From the NCBI GenBank assembly GCA_002015125.1, contig MUYB01000012.1, forward strand, positions 62,001 to 126,000: DNA of 64,000 bases. Reading direction: 5' to 3'. The stretch comes from [Haemophilus] felis (GTDB lineage: Bacteria > Pseudomonadota > Gammaproteobacteria > Enterobacterales > Pasteurellaceae). The translations under genes were made by a program, and so were the position numbers. A model generated the notes under the pieces. That model saw only the letters and a list, made by a program, of their open reading frames with translations. It had not been told where the DNA came from and did no database searches. Below, in pieces: positions 6,701 to 21,700 of the stretch (its first letter is position 1; every line of letters begins with the position of its first letter).

Positions 6701-9700
6701 TTAGTAAATCTAACTACCTAAACAATTTGGCTCTTGGTAAAGATTCTATCGCCATTGGTTATAAAGCACAAACAAGTGATATTGCTTGGGCGGAAACTGA
6801 CGAGACAATTTCTAAGCCTGGTGAACCGACTGTAACTATCAAAAAATATACACCAACGGCAGGCACTACCGATGATACTTCTGGATTAAATGCCCTTGCC
6901 GTGGGGACTTATGCCAAAGCCACGGGGAAAAACTCATCGGCGATAGGGAGAGGTGCTGAGTCGACAAAACAAGGTGCGTTGTCCTTTGGTTATGAGGCGA
7001 AAGTACAGTCAGTAGATTCATTGGCGCTAGGGGTAGGTGCTGAAGTTAAGACTCAGGCAGATAAATCCGTAGCTATCGGTAAAGGCGCACTTGTTGGAGT
7101 TGGAAACAAAGATAATTCTAGCAGTGTTGCTGTTGGTTTTTCATCACAAGCATTAGGATTAGCTACAGTTGCAGTTGGTAAAGGTGCTACAGCAAACTCT
7201 AAAAACTCAATAGCTATAGGTACTGATGCAACAGCTACTGAAAGCGATGCTATTGCAATAGGGAATAAATTAAATGTTTATGGGAATAATTCTATATTAC
7301 TAGGTTCTGCAGGAAGTCAAATTGGTAATAAGAGCGCTGATGATTCTAAAAACCGTACTGCAGAATGGGTAACGGCAATTGGACAAGAAGTTAAAGTCTT
7401 CTCAGAAACTAAAAAAGTTACAAATACAGTAGCAATAGGAAGTCATTTGACAGTAGATCAATCAAATGCAGTGGTAATAGGTAAGAAAGCAAAAGTTAGT
7501 GGCGAATATGGTGTTGCAATTGGTTCTGGAGAAAATACTTCAGGAAAAAACAATGCACCAGAGGTAAGTGTTGCTGGCGGAATTGCTTTAGGTTCATATT
7601 CAAATTCAAATAGAACACCTGGTACAACATATAAGGGATATGACCCAAGAACGGGAACTTTGGTTGACTCTACTTACTATAACGCAAAAAGAAGTAACGA
7701 GAATTCTTCAGACAGTGAAACTAAGGCATCTTGGCAAGGAAACAACGGAGCATTAGCAATTGGTAATGGAGATGGAAGTCAAACTAGACAAATCACAGGC
7801 GTGGCAGCGGGTACGAAAGATTACGATGCCGTAAACGTGGCACAGTTAAAAAGAGTTCCTGTGGCAAGATATTTTTCTGTAAATAGTACTACAACTGGAA
7901 CTACCTCAAATTATGCAAATAATGGGGCAACTGGAAACGATTCGATTGCGATTGGACGTGATGCGAAAGTTACAGGTAATAACGCTATCGCATTAGGTTA
8001 TGGGGCGAAAACTTCACATCATAGCGGAATTGCTATCGGTCATTCGGCTAAGGTTGATGGAAATGACGCAAGAGACTCTATCGCCATTGGGGAAGGTGCT
8101 GAGGCGAAGAAACTGGATGCTGTGGCTGTTGGACATTTGGCAATTGCAGATGGAAAACAAGCAATTGCGTTAGGAAAAGGTGCAAACGCCTTGGCAAATA
8201 GTGCTACATCAATCGGAAATTCGGCAATTGCTAAGGGCGAAGAAGCCTTTGCGGGTAGCGTAAATGCGAGAGCGGGCGGAAGTCAATCAATCGCCATCGG
8301 ACATTATGCTTCAACAGGAAGACAAGCTGTGGGTAATGCAAACAATTCTCACGTTCCAGCAAATGCGGCTGGCTCTGATGGTAAATACTCTGTGGCAATC
8401 GGTTCACATATCGCCGTTACAGGGCAAAACTCGGCATTTATCGGAAGAAGAGAAAACGCACATACACAACCAACAGTCAGCGGAGACAGAAGTTTTGGTA
8501 TGGGATATAACACTACAATCAGCGGAAATGACGCCGTTGCTATAGGTAGTGGCTCTGAAGCCAAGGCGCATAACACTGTTGCTATTGGTAAGGGCGTAAA
8601 AGCTGATGGCGAATATAACGTTGTTATCGGTAGCGATGCAGGCACGGCAGGCAATTACGCTGGAAAATCAACTTATGGAATTTCAATAGGTAGCGGTGCG
8701 AGAACAGGGAAAAACGAACAAAATGGTGCGGCTATAAGTGGGGCTATTGCGATTGGTAAAAATACGCACGGAAAAGAAAATGATGCTATAGCAATTGGTA
8801 ACTCTGCTAAAGCTAATCACGCTAACTCTGTTGCTTTAGGCTCAAACTCAGAAACTGGCGCAGCTCAATCTACAACCAACTTAACCACAAACCTTTATGG
8901 CGACCAAGTTGTTATTAACTTTAATGGTGGCACTGGCAATGTGAATGGCACAGTAAGTGTGGGCAAGGCGAATTATTACAGAACGATTAGCAATGTGGCG
9001 GCTGGGGATGTGTCTTCCAGTTCTACCGACGCTATTAACGGCTCTCAACTATATGCTTTAGCTATTACGCCAATTAAATTTACTGGCAATACAGGCATGA
9101 CGGTTAACCGCATTTTAGGTCAGCAAATCTACATCAAAGGCAAGGCAGACAGCGGCATTACGGTAACTGGCAATGAATCGAGCAAAACCCTTGAAATTGA
9201 TATTCAAGGAAAAGGCGGTTTAACCGCTGGCGACGGCATTGCATTGGATGGCAACAAAACTAACCGTTTAGTTGGCACAGGCGATGTAACTGTGAAGTTA
9301 AGCGATGACTACAAAAACAAAATCAACAGCATTAAAACCTATACCGTGGAAGCGGATGGCAATGATGCTGGCATTACCGTAACCCCTGAAGACGTTACTG
9401 GAGGCAATACCAAAAAATTCAAAGTTAAGTTAGATGATTCATTCAAAAACAAAATTAACTCCATCGATAATAAAGCCGACAATTCAGCGTTAGACGCTTA
9501 TGCGAAAAAAGATGCATCAAATATCACAGGCAGTGAGACCGCTTGGAGAGCAAAACTTGATGTGTATTCCAAAAGCGAAACCTATTCCAAAACTGATGTG
9601 GACGGAAAAGGCATTACCTTTAAAGACAGTGCAAGCGGTTCAAAACTCGTTACACTTGGCAAATCTTTCAAATTAGAAGGTGGCAACGACATTACCGCAA

Positions 9701-12700
9701 CCGTAGCGGAGGACGGTAACGACGGCGGTAAGGTTACTTTTGCTTTAAGCAAAGAAAACGCCATCACCGACGGCACTCAAAGCATGAAGGCGGTAACGGC
9801 GAAAGCGGTTGCAGATTATGTGGCGACCAAAGCTGGCGCGGCGACCTTTAAATATAAATCCACCAATCCGAACACAGGCGGCGTCACTGGCACAACTTCT
9901 TCAAGCGATCAATCTTTCAACCTCAAAGGCGCCGATGTGTTTACCTTTGAGGGCGATCGCAATATCACCACCACCGCGACAAGCGGCAAAGTGACATTTG
10001 TGTTGAAAGATGATGTGGTTGTCAACAGCATTGGTGGGCCTCTTGCGGCAACTACCGGACAAGGCTCGAAAATTACGTTTAATCAAGATGCGTTAACGGT
10101 TAACGATAAGAAAATTTCAGGTGTTGCCAAAGGTGTTAGCAACACAGACGCTGTAAACAAACAACAATTAGATGAAGAGTTGGCGAAGAAAGAAAATGTG
10201 TTGACGAAGGGGGGGTTAACTGGCGGTACTGAAATTAGCGTTTCAGGCGGCGGACAAGTTATTGGTGCAGCGACTTCTTTGAGTTTGAATAATTCCTCTA
10301 TTACTAAAGCCAAATTAGCCACTGATGTAACTAATATTTTGGATAAAGTTGGAAATGGTGCGATTGGTGACGATCAAACAGCCAACTCAGACAAAACCGT
10401 TACAGGTAAAACCGTTCACGATTATTTAACCAACCAATTCTCAACCACGTTAGAGTTAACCAAAGACGGCACGAATAAACACGGCTCTGTTAATTTGAAA
10501 AATCAAAAATTAAAAGTATCAGGCACGGGCGGCGTTGAGGTTGATATTACGGATCAAGCGGTAACGGTTAAGTTGGATTCTGCGACTAAAACCAAAGTTG
10601 ACGAGATTGGCACGGGTACAATTGCCAATAACGACAACAAAACCGTAACAGGCGGCGTGGTGCATACGGCGATTGAAGGGGCGAAAACCGAAGTTAAAAA
10701 CTATGTGGACGGCAAAACCTTCACTTTCTCCGCAGGAGCTGGTGGCGATAAATCCCTTGCCTTAGGCAAAAAATTAACCATTGGTGAAAACACTGGCGAT
10801 ATTACAACCACGATTGCTGACGATAGTGACAACGCAAAAGTTACCTTTGCTTTGGATAAAGAAACCAGTATTTCTGATACCAACAAAAACAGCACCAAAG
10901 TGGCAACCACCAAAGCCGTTAAAGACTATGTGGACACTCAATTGGGAGCACAGGCTGGGCATTTTGAGTTTATTGTGGAAGATAATGTTACGCCAACTGC
11001 TGGCTCAATTACCGTTAACCAAAGTTCAGAAATAAACAAAAAATTCGCCATCACTGGACACAACAATATCGAAACCAAAGTATCAGGGCGTAATTTGGAA
11101 GTGCATTTAAGTAAAGATGTGGACTTAACAGAAATGGGCTCATTAAAACTTGGCACTGGCTTTGAATTAAAAGGAGCGGACAAAACGGCAACCATTGGCA
11201 GCATTAGCGTGAACGGCGGTGCGACGGCGAGCATCGGCGGTTTGAAAGCCTTGGAAGGCACTGGCACAACCAAAGGCACCATTAGCTTCACCGACGGTAA
11301 CAAAGATATTGGCTTTAACACTGGCAAACTAACTAACATTGCAGAAGGCACTATCGGCTCAAGCTCAACGGACGCTATCTCTGGCAAACAATTAAGCGGA
11401 TTGGCGACAACGGTGTTGGGCTTAACCGATCCAAATGCGACGGCGTTTACAGCTCCTTCATTCACGGCGGTAACTGGTGGTTCAAACATTACTAAAGCCA
11501 CATTCAAAGAGGCGATTGATGATTTAATCACGGCGGCAAATAAGGGCTTGAAATTCCAAGGTAACGACAGTCAAGATGTTACTCGCAACCTTGGCGAAAC
11601 CTTAAAAATCGTGGGCGAAGGCACTGTTGCAACGACAACCGCCACAAACAACATCAAAGTTACGAAGAAAACAGGTCAAACTGATACTCTTGAAATTGGT
11701 TTAGCCAAAGACTTAGTGGGCATCACTTCGGTGGCTAACGGCAATGGCTCGAAAGTGGAATTAAAAGATGCACAAGGCATTACTTTCACAGCAGGCACAT
11801 CAAACCCAGTGACGTTAAAAGATGGTGAATTTACTGGTGTGGCAAGTGTAGGTAAAGACGGCAATAACGGCTTGAGTTTCAACACCACAGGCAACAACCC
11901 AACTGCCACGGTAAAAGTCGGTGGCAACACCTTGACCGTTGAGAAAGACACGGCAAACAATAGCAACAAAGTCAAGCTCACAGGGTTGGCTGACCCAACA
12001 CAAAATGACGGCGCCGCAACGAAAAATTATGTGGATGCTCAAATTGCAGGCAATAACTCCATTAAATACAAAGCCACCAATGCGACAGCGCCAAATCAAA
12101 CCATTGGCACTCAACAAACTGTCTCTTTGGCAAACGGCTTTGACTTCCGCTCGACAGAAAACATCACCACAAGTGTAGATGCAAATGGCGTGGTACAACA
12201 CAGCCTAGATGCAGTATTAAACAACATGCAATCTATCAGTGGTGCAAACGGCAACAAACTTGACTTGGGTGCTAACGGCACTGTCAGCCCAATTACCTTG
12301 ACAGTGGGTGCAGGCAATAATCAAGCAGGTGCGTCTGTAACCCTTGCCCAAGACGGAACGGACAAAGTAAAAGCCACTGGATTAAAAACCATAGGTGCGG
12401 ACGACAACAATGCCATTGTGTTTAACAACACTGGCATAGGAACTAACAACGAAACCGCCAGCTTAAAAGTTGGCGGAAGTGCGCTAACATTTACAAGAGC
12501 GGATGAAACCAGTGGAGCGACTACCACGCCAAAAGTGAAAATCTCTAATCTTGCAAACGGAACAGTTAGCGGTAGTTCAACAGACGCCATCAACGGCTCA
12601 CAACTTCACAGTGCGTTGGAAAGCATTAAAACAGCCTTGGGCGGTAACAGCACCAATACAAACGGTGAGATTGGCAGCGTAAGTTTCGACTTACCAAAAG

Positions 12701-15700
12701 CGGCGGAAGTGAATGGTGTAACTGGCAATAACAGCACAGCGAAAACCACAATCAACGACGCTTTAACCACCCTTGATACCGCTATTGGTAAATTAAAAGC
12801 GAACGCCACAGATGCGGAGATTAAGTACACTAAAAATAGTGATACAAACAAAAAATCCGTGAAACTGTCCGACGGCTTTGACTTCTCAAACGGCACCAAC
12901 ACCACCGCAGAAGTGGACGAGAATGGCGTGGTTAAATTTAACTTAAACAGCACTTTAACTGGCATTACGGAAGTTAACAAAGACACGGGTAAAGGTGCGT
13001 TGAAATTAACGGACAACACGGCGACCTTGGAAAGTGCAAACAACAATTCTAAATTGAGCTTGGCAGATAAAACCGCTGAATTGACTTCTGCAAACGGCGG
13101 AAGCATCAAACTTGATGGAACAGATACGAAGAAAAATATCCTGTTAACGCCTGAAACTGGTGCGGCAGCGACCATTGCAAAAGATGGCACGAAAGCCACC
13201 GTTAAAGTAACTGGTGTGTCAAGTGTTGGTCTTGCAAATGCTACAGCAAATGATAAATCCAAAGATGGCAGCATTGATTTTGCAGCAGGTTCGGTAACCA
13301 TCAACGCTGGCGATAACGGCTTGGGAACAACAACGCCAGTGAAAATCAGCAACGGCGTGTTGAGTGGCTTGAAAGTGCTTGGAACCGACGGCGACCACAA
13401 TATCAGCTTTACGCAATCCGCCGCTGGACAAAATGGTGCAACCTCTAAACCAACTGCGATTATTAAAGCAGGCAGCACAGGCGTTACCTTCACCAAAGAA
13501 ACTGACGGTTTAACTCTTCACGGTTTGGCAAAAGGAGCTATTGAAGCAACAACAACAACTGGAAACACAGGAACATTTGCCGTAACAACTGCTCAATTGG
13601 CAGATTTATCAAGCAAATTAGGCACGACGGTTGATACGAATAAAACTGGCTTTAACGCCGTGAGCTTTACGGCGGTGAAAGGTAGCACAGTTGCTGGTAC
13701 AGCGCCGACAGCTCAAACCACATTCAAAGGAGCGATTGACAACTTAATCACAGCCGTTAACAAAGGCTTAACCTTTAAAGGCAATGATGGAACAACAAAC
13801 TCTGTAACAAGAGAGTTGGGGCAAACCTTGAATATTGTGGGCGAGGTTGATCCTGCTACGACAACATTAACGACAGCGAAAAACAACATTCAAGTTACGA
13901 AGAAAGGTCAATCAGATGACACCTTAGTTATTGGGCTTTCTAAATATTTAACTGGTATTGAAAGCATTACCAAAGGCACAGGCAAAGCCAAAATTGAGTT
14001 AGGCGATAGCAGTATCACTTTAACCCCAGCAACAGGCAAAACCGTAAGCATCGACAACACTGGCAAACTCACTGCCACTGGCGGATTGGATGCTGGAAGT
14101 CAGAAAGTAACGAAAGTTGCGGACGGCACGATTAGCGACAGTTCAACAGATGCCATTACGGGCAAACAGTTGCACGCTTCTTTAGAGAAAATCAAAGACA
14201 TTATCGGCGGTGGTGCGACTAACATCGACGGTACGATTTCTGCACCAACGTTTACGCTGACTAATTCAAAAAGCGGTGCGAATAAAAATTCAACCACCGT
14301 GGGCGATGCAATTACAACCTTAGACACCGCAATTGGCGAACTTAAACAAAACGCCACCGATGCGAAAATTAAATACACCGCAAACAGCGCCACAACGAAG
14401 AAAGAAGTGAAATTGTCTGATGGGTTGAATTTTACTAATGGTACAAATACCACTGCGACAGTAGATACCGACGGCGTTGTAAAATTTAGCCTAGAAGACA
14501 CCGTTTCCCTTACGAACAGCGGCAGTTTGACCATTGCAAAAGACACCAATGTGGCAACCAGCAAAGACATCAAACTTGATAAAGATGGCTTAGTTGGCAC
14601 GCCGAAAGTAGGCTTAGACGACACAGCGAACCTGGGCTTTACAAGCAACACTGTGAACATTAAAGCAGGTACTGGCACGGCGACGTTCAACAACGGCACC
14701 TTATATGGCTTAACGGCGTTGGGTGAATCAGGCACGCATAATTTGAGTTTCACCAAAAAAGATACTGCTCAAAACACTGGCGAAGATACGGCAATTATTA
14801 AAGCTGGCTCCACAGGGGCAACCTTCACCAAAACGACTGACGGCTTAACCCTTCACGGTTTGGCGAAAGGAACCATTGAGGCAGTGAATGGAAAAACTGG
14901 TACTTACGCCGTTACCACTGCTCAATTGCACGATTTATCTACACACTTAGGAACAACCGTAAACGGAGATAAAACTGGCTTTACAGCACCGACCTTTACG
15001 GCGATCCAAGGTGGAAGTCAGGCGGCAACTGGTGGAGTAACTGGATTAGTTGCACCAACAACATTTAAAGCGGCAATTGATGACTTAATCACTGCGGTGA
15101 ATAAAGGGTTTGAGTACAAAGCTGATGTTAAGAGTGATAACACAGTGGCGACTGATTACACAAAACAAGTGTTAGGAAGCAAAATTGATATTGTTAAGGC
15201 TGACACGGCTGGCATTACAAGCGGTATGGATACTTATTCAGGAAGCAATTTAATTACTAAGTACACAAATACTGCTGGAAACGGTAAGTTTGAAATTGCC
15301 TTGAAAGAAAAACCTGAGTTTAAAGAAGTTAAATTGGCTGACACCGCTCACGCTGATACAACAATGACGTTAAACCCTACAGGTTCGACAATATTGACAA
15401 AAGATACAAGCGATCCAAATGTAACTGATAAGTATATTAAAGTCGAAACTAACAAAGATGGATTTAAAATTGCTAATGGAGCAAGTGCAGACGGTACTGT
15501 AGTGGCTGACCCAGCAAAAGTAGCGACTTATGGTTTAGACGGAGTAACAGTTCAAAATACAAACAATACGACTAAAGTTACACCGACTGAAATATCTATT
15601 GAAGATACAACACCAAAAACTACTGGTGGAGTAGCAAGCAAAGAAAAATTAACTATCAATAAAAATACTATTGATTTTAAAGATGCTACTGGTACAACAA

Positions 15701-18700
15701 CTGTAAAAGTTGATGGTACAGATAAAAAAGCCACTATCGGCAATATTGTTGTGGATGGCAAAACCGATAACAGTATTACGGGTGTAACCACTGTGGGTAA
15801 AGGCACTGGCAACAAAGCAGCGAAAATTACCTTTACGGATGGCACAGAGGCGACAACTGGAAATCCAGCCACTGCCGCAACCGATCCGACAATCAGTGTA
15901 AACAACGCTAGATTAACAAACGTAGCGGCACCAACGGACGATACCGATGCAGCGAATAAAAAATATGTTGACGATAAACTCACCGCTTCTGACAACAAAG
16001 TGGACGATGTGGACGCCAATAGACCGTTTATTTACAAGTTAGAAGACAAGGAAGTTGTTCGAGGTCAAGACGGCAAACTTTATAAAAAAGAAGATCTTAC
16101 TGGTGCAACTTATGACAAGCAAAGCCAAAAATACAAAAAAGCAGGTGCCAATGGTCAGATGGAAGATGTTACTGCTTTAGGTAATACCGAAGTTGCCAAA
16201 GTTACTATCGAAGCACGTTCTGACACAGCAAACAAACCTCTTGTGATCGGCAATGTGGCGAGTGGTATTGGCGAAGTAACCATTACACCAGCAACTAATA
16301 CAGGTGGAACAACTACAGCTGCGGTTACCTACACTACTGGCACAGGCACAACGCTTATCAGCAAAGAACAAGCGGATAAAGTAACGACGACGTTAACTGG
16401 CTTAACTGGTGCGGAGAAATTATCCAAAGTGGCAACCGTGGGCGACTTGCAAGCGGTGGCAGTGAGTGGCTTGAATTTTGCCTCCAGTTTTGGCTTAGAT
16501 GGCAGCGCCAAAGGCGAAAAAGCCATCCACAAAAAACTCAGCGAAACCCTTGAGATTGTGGGGGATGAAGGTTGGTTAACCACGGCAAATACGGACGATA
16601 AAAAACTTGAACACGTTAATAAATTTGAGTCGAAAAACGTTATTACAGTAACGGAAGGTGAAAAAATCCGTATCCGTCTTGCAAAACGTCCTGAATTTGA
16701 GGGTGTGGATGTTGTTAATCCGAAGGATGACAACCACAAAATGCAAATTGACCCAACAGGCACCACCATTGTGGAAAAAGTGGTTACCGCAGGCACACCG
16801 CCAGCGGCTGGCACAACTACTTACAACATCACTAAACAAGACAAAGACGGCTTGCACATTTATAAAGGTGCGACGGATACCGCAGTGTCTGCAACTGACA
16901 GCAAAGGGGCAACCGCCACCGCCACTTACGGCGTGGATAAAACCGAGTTGACCGACAACGACGGCAAAGCGGAATTAACCGCCGATAAATTGACCTTTGC
17001 GAACAAAGACACCACTGCACAAGATGCAGACAAAACCAGCACCGAAGTGAGCAAAGCTGGTGTAACGGTGAACGGCAAAGATGGTAAATCTGATGTGGAA
17101 ATTAAAGCAGGTACAGATAATAAAGCCCCAGCCATTACGTTGAATAACGACGGTGCGGCAAGCATCACCATCACTGCTGGACAGCCAGCTGGACAAAGTG
17201 GTACACCAGCGGCGACAAATCCGAAAATTGAGTTTGCAACCACTGGAACAGATGCTAACAAAAAAGGCACTGGCTCAATCACTGGCTTAGCAGACTTAGC
17301 GGACGACGCCGACGGCACCAGTGCTACTAACAAAAACTACGTTGACGACAAACTCGCTGCTTCTGACAACAAAGTGGACGATGTGGACGCTAACAGACCG
17401 TTTATTTACAAGTTAAACGATGATGAAGTTGTCAGAGGTCAGGACGGTAAGTTGTACAAGAAAAAAGATCTTGCAACGGCGACGTATGACAAGCAAAGCC
17501 AAAAATACAAAAAAGCAGGTGCCAATGGTCAGATGGAAGATGTTACTGCTTTAGGTGATACCGATGTTGCCAAAGTAACTATCGAAGCACGTTCTAATGA
17601 TGCAAACAAACCGCTTGTGATTGGCAATATTGCGAGTGCGTTGGCGTTGGATAATGTGCAAGCTAGCACAAAAGATGCTCAAACTGGTGCAATTTCAAAT
17701 GCTTCAACAGCAATCACCGCCGACAAAGCCAAAACCGCAATGACGACGTTGCTTGCTAAAACTGGTGCTGACTTAACCAAAGCCGTTACCCTTGCAGACT
17801 TGCAAGCGGTGGCACAAGCTGGCTTAGACTTCTCAGGCAACTTTGGCACCGTTCACCGCACATTGGGTTCAAGAATTTCGATTGTGGGGAATGAAACGAT
17901 CAGCCCTGCAAGCACCAATACGCCAGCGGTAGCGTTGAAAGACTTCACGGAGAAAAACGTTGTTACTGAAGCGAAAGATAACAAGGTGATTATTAAACTT
18001 GCCAAACGTCCTGAATTTACAGGTATTGAAGTGAAAGGTGAAGATTCCTCCGATAAGTCCCTTACAGAGATTACGCCGAATGGCTTGACTGTTGCTAACA
18101 AAGAAGGTGAGGAAACTGTATCTTTGAAAGGCGCAACGGAAGATGAGGGAGCTTCTCTCACCTTGGCTGATAATGAAGGCAACGAACGCTTGAGTTTTGA
18201 AGCGGCAGATGATGATGGTGCAACGGCGATTACGGTTAAAGACAAAAACAACGAAAACAATGTTGTGATTAAAGGTGCAATCGACAACGAGGTAGCAAGC
18301 GTGGAAGTCTTTGATAAAGATGGCAATGTAAGCACCTCGACAGCGGCGAGTTCTAAACTCACTGATGCAATTGGTAACACAAATACTTCAACAGCGACAA
18401 ACACGAAAATTATCACCAAAAATGCCCCTGGTGCGAATGCTGGCACAGCGCCGTACGACCACACATTAACCAAAGTGGACAAAGACGGTTTGACCGTGGT
18501 GGGCAATGTTGACGCAAGCGGCCAAACCGAGAACAACGCACAAGCGGCGACGTCGGCAAATTACGGCTTGAACAGCGCAACAATCACGAACAAAGATAAG
18601 AGCGTGGAAGTTGCTCCTGATAAGATCAGAATTGCGGACAGTACTCAGTACACCAGCGACGCTGGCACTCAAGTGGCAAGCAAATCCGAAATTGGCATTA

Positions 18701-21700
18701 GCAAAGACGCTATTGAGTTCAAAGACAAAACTGGTGCAACGACAGTGAAAATCGACGCCACCAACGGCAAAGCCTCAGGCATTACCACCGTTGGCAAAGA
18801 CGACAACAACGGCATTACCTTTACGCCTGCGACAACGGGTAACGCCACAACAGCGGCGGTAACAACACTTAAAGTGGACGGTGCTGGCTTAACCTTTACC
18901 AAAGCAAACGAAACCTTTACGCCTGTAAACGGCACGGCGACTAACTTGGTGAACATCGACAACGTCGCAACACCGACCACGGATTATCACGCAGTGAACA
19001 AAAAATTCGTGGATGAAAAACTCGCAAGTGCAGACAACAAGTTAAACGATGTGGATGCAAATCGTCCGTTCGTGTTTAAACTTGATGATAAGGAAGTTGT
19101 GCGTGGTCAAGATGGTAAACTTTATAAGAAAGAAGATCTTGAAGGTGCAGTCTATGACGCTACCACAAAAGTGTACAAGAAGGCTCAAGGTGGGCAACAG
19201 GTAACTGCGCTTAATAATGATGAGATTGAGAAAGTGGGTATCTTTGCACGTGGTGAGGATGCTAAAACTAACGCCTTAGCACTTGGCAATATCGCAAGCT
19301 ATTTAATGGGTAACAGTTTTAATCCAAGTATTAAGATCAACAAAACGGAAGCGGATCAAGCGGTGGCAAAACTCTTAGGTATCGATGTCACTCAAAATAG
19401 CAAAGACTTACTCCGTGCTGCGACTATCGCTGATTTACAAGCTGTGGCACTCGCTGGCTTAAACTTCACTGCGAACAGTGGTGATGTTCATCGTAAACTC
19501 GGTGAGAAGCTTTATATTGTGGGTAATGAAAGCATCAATAAATCTATCGGCAATGGGACAACAGCTCCTCTTGAAGCTGAAATGAATAAATATGATGCGA
19601 AAAATATCGTCACTGAAGCGAAGGACGATAAAATCATTATCAAAATGGCAAAACGTCCAGAGTTTGAGGGAATCGATGTGAAAAATGCCGATGGTACGAT
19701 TACCACTATCGACCCAGGTAAAATTGCTATTGCTGATAAAGACGGTAATGAGAGCGTTTCTCTTGCGGGTGCAGATGATACAGAAGGCGCAACATTGACA
19801 CTAGGCGATAAAAACGGCAACGACCGTGTAACGCTTGAAGCGGGTGATGATGCTGACTCTGCGACCCTCACCTTGAGAGATAATAATAATAAGGATTCTG
19901 CTGTTTTAACGGCGGCTAACGGTAAAGACGGTGCAGTGCTTGAACTTGCCAATAAAGACGGTGATAAAGCGATTACCATTAACGGAGGGGATGAGGCACC
20001 AAGCATCGAGTTGGAAGATAAAGCGGGGAATAAAAACACGGCAACCGCAGCGAATAACACCTTTGAGGACACTAACAAAAATACGAATGTGGTGGATGCA
20101 ACAGGCTCGCTCATTACCAAGAAAGATGATAATGGTGGTCTCCAAAATTCGGCGAGTTACGGCGTAAACGGTGTTGATTTGGTGGATCATCAAGATGGTT
20201 CTTCAACGAAATTAAGTACAGAACGATTGGCGATTGCAGATGGTGATAATAACTCTACTGTTGTTACTGCAACCACGACAAGTCAACAAGATAAAGACGG
20301 CAACACTAATGTGAGCACCGCAACGAGTGAAACATTGACTGATACTGATGGCAACACCAATGTTTCTACAGCGACAAGCAACACCTTGAAAGATACGGAG
20401 AATAACCAAACGGAAATCACCGCAGAAGGGGTGAAAGTGAAAGATGCAGAAGGTAACACCGTTGAAGTGAACGCAGAGGAAATTTCCTTAAGCGATACGG
20501 ATGGCTATGAAAATACCACAACCGCCTCAGGCACGAACATTGTGAAACGTGATCCAAACTCTAACTTGGTGAAAGAATCTGCTGATTTCAATATTGAAGG
20601 TGTCACGCTCTCTAATGATGCAAAAGGTTCAGTGAAATTGGAGTCGGATAAACTTTCCTTTGTTGATAAAAATCTTAAAGAGTCTGTCGTGATTGATGCG
20701 AGCAATCATACTATCGCCATTAAAGGTGATAATGGTGCGGATGGCTTAACCTTAAATGGTAAAGAGGGCACGCTCACTGGCTTGAAAGATTTAGATGATA
20801 ATTCAGATGGCACAAGTGCAGCGAACAAAAACTACGTTGACGACAAACTCGCCGATGCCAAAGCTGGACAACCGTTTGAGTATTACACAGTGGAAGGCGG
20901 CAAAGACGTTAAAGTGGTGCGTGGTCGTGATGGCAAGTTGTATAAAGAGGAAGATCTCAATAAATACACTTGGGATTCAAAACAAAATAAATATGTCAGA
21001 AAAGACGGTACGACAACAGCACCAGCTGAGCCAACAGAAATCCCATCAAGAGATGTGATTGTTAAAGTAATGCCGAAAGAGAAACCAGTGGTAGTTGGCA
21101 ACGTGGCGAGTGGTATTGGTATGCCGTATATCAGCGAGCGTGGTATTCAAGGTATGACGTCTGAGCTTGGCAAAGCACGATTGGCAAATGAAGCCTTATA
21201 CGGTTTGAAAGGTAACGCGCTTAACAACGTGGCAACGGTGGGCGACTTACAAGCGGTCGCATTCTCAGGTCTTTCTTTCAAAGGCAATGACACTTCCGCC
21301 ACAAAAGAGGTTCACCGCAAATTGGGTGAGACGTTAGTTATCAAAGGCGAGGAAGAAACGGCGGCGACACCAAAAGCACCGTTTGAATCTGCGGCGGGTA
21401 ACATCTATGTTGATGTGAACAACAAAGAGTTGATCGTGAAACTTGCCAAAGCCATTAAACACTTGGATAGCCTCGAAAGCGATCCTGTTAAAGAGGGCGA
21501 AGTGGGAAGTAGCTTTAAGTTGAGTAAAGACTATGGTTTGGAGTTAGTTGAGAAGAAAGCCGCTCCATTTAGTGAAGATGTTATTACGACAACAAACAAC
21601 GTCGCTGCAAGTGGTTCATTTGTAGTTGAAAAAGATAAAGATGGAAATGACAAATTCTCAACCCATTATGGTGCTAACGGCTTGACGACAACAGATCACG

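Noticed and set aside
10938..13496. Long antisense open frames within the adhesin (for example 10938-11531 and 12606-13496, minus strand)
   Set aside because: They mirror the adhesin's Ala/Thr/Gly/Asn-rich codons, giving Val/Pro/Leu-rich translations without starts supported by ribosome-binding sites. They are shadows of the sense gene.
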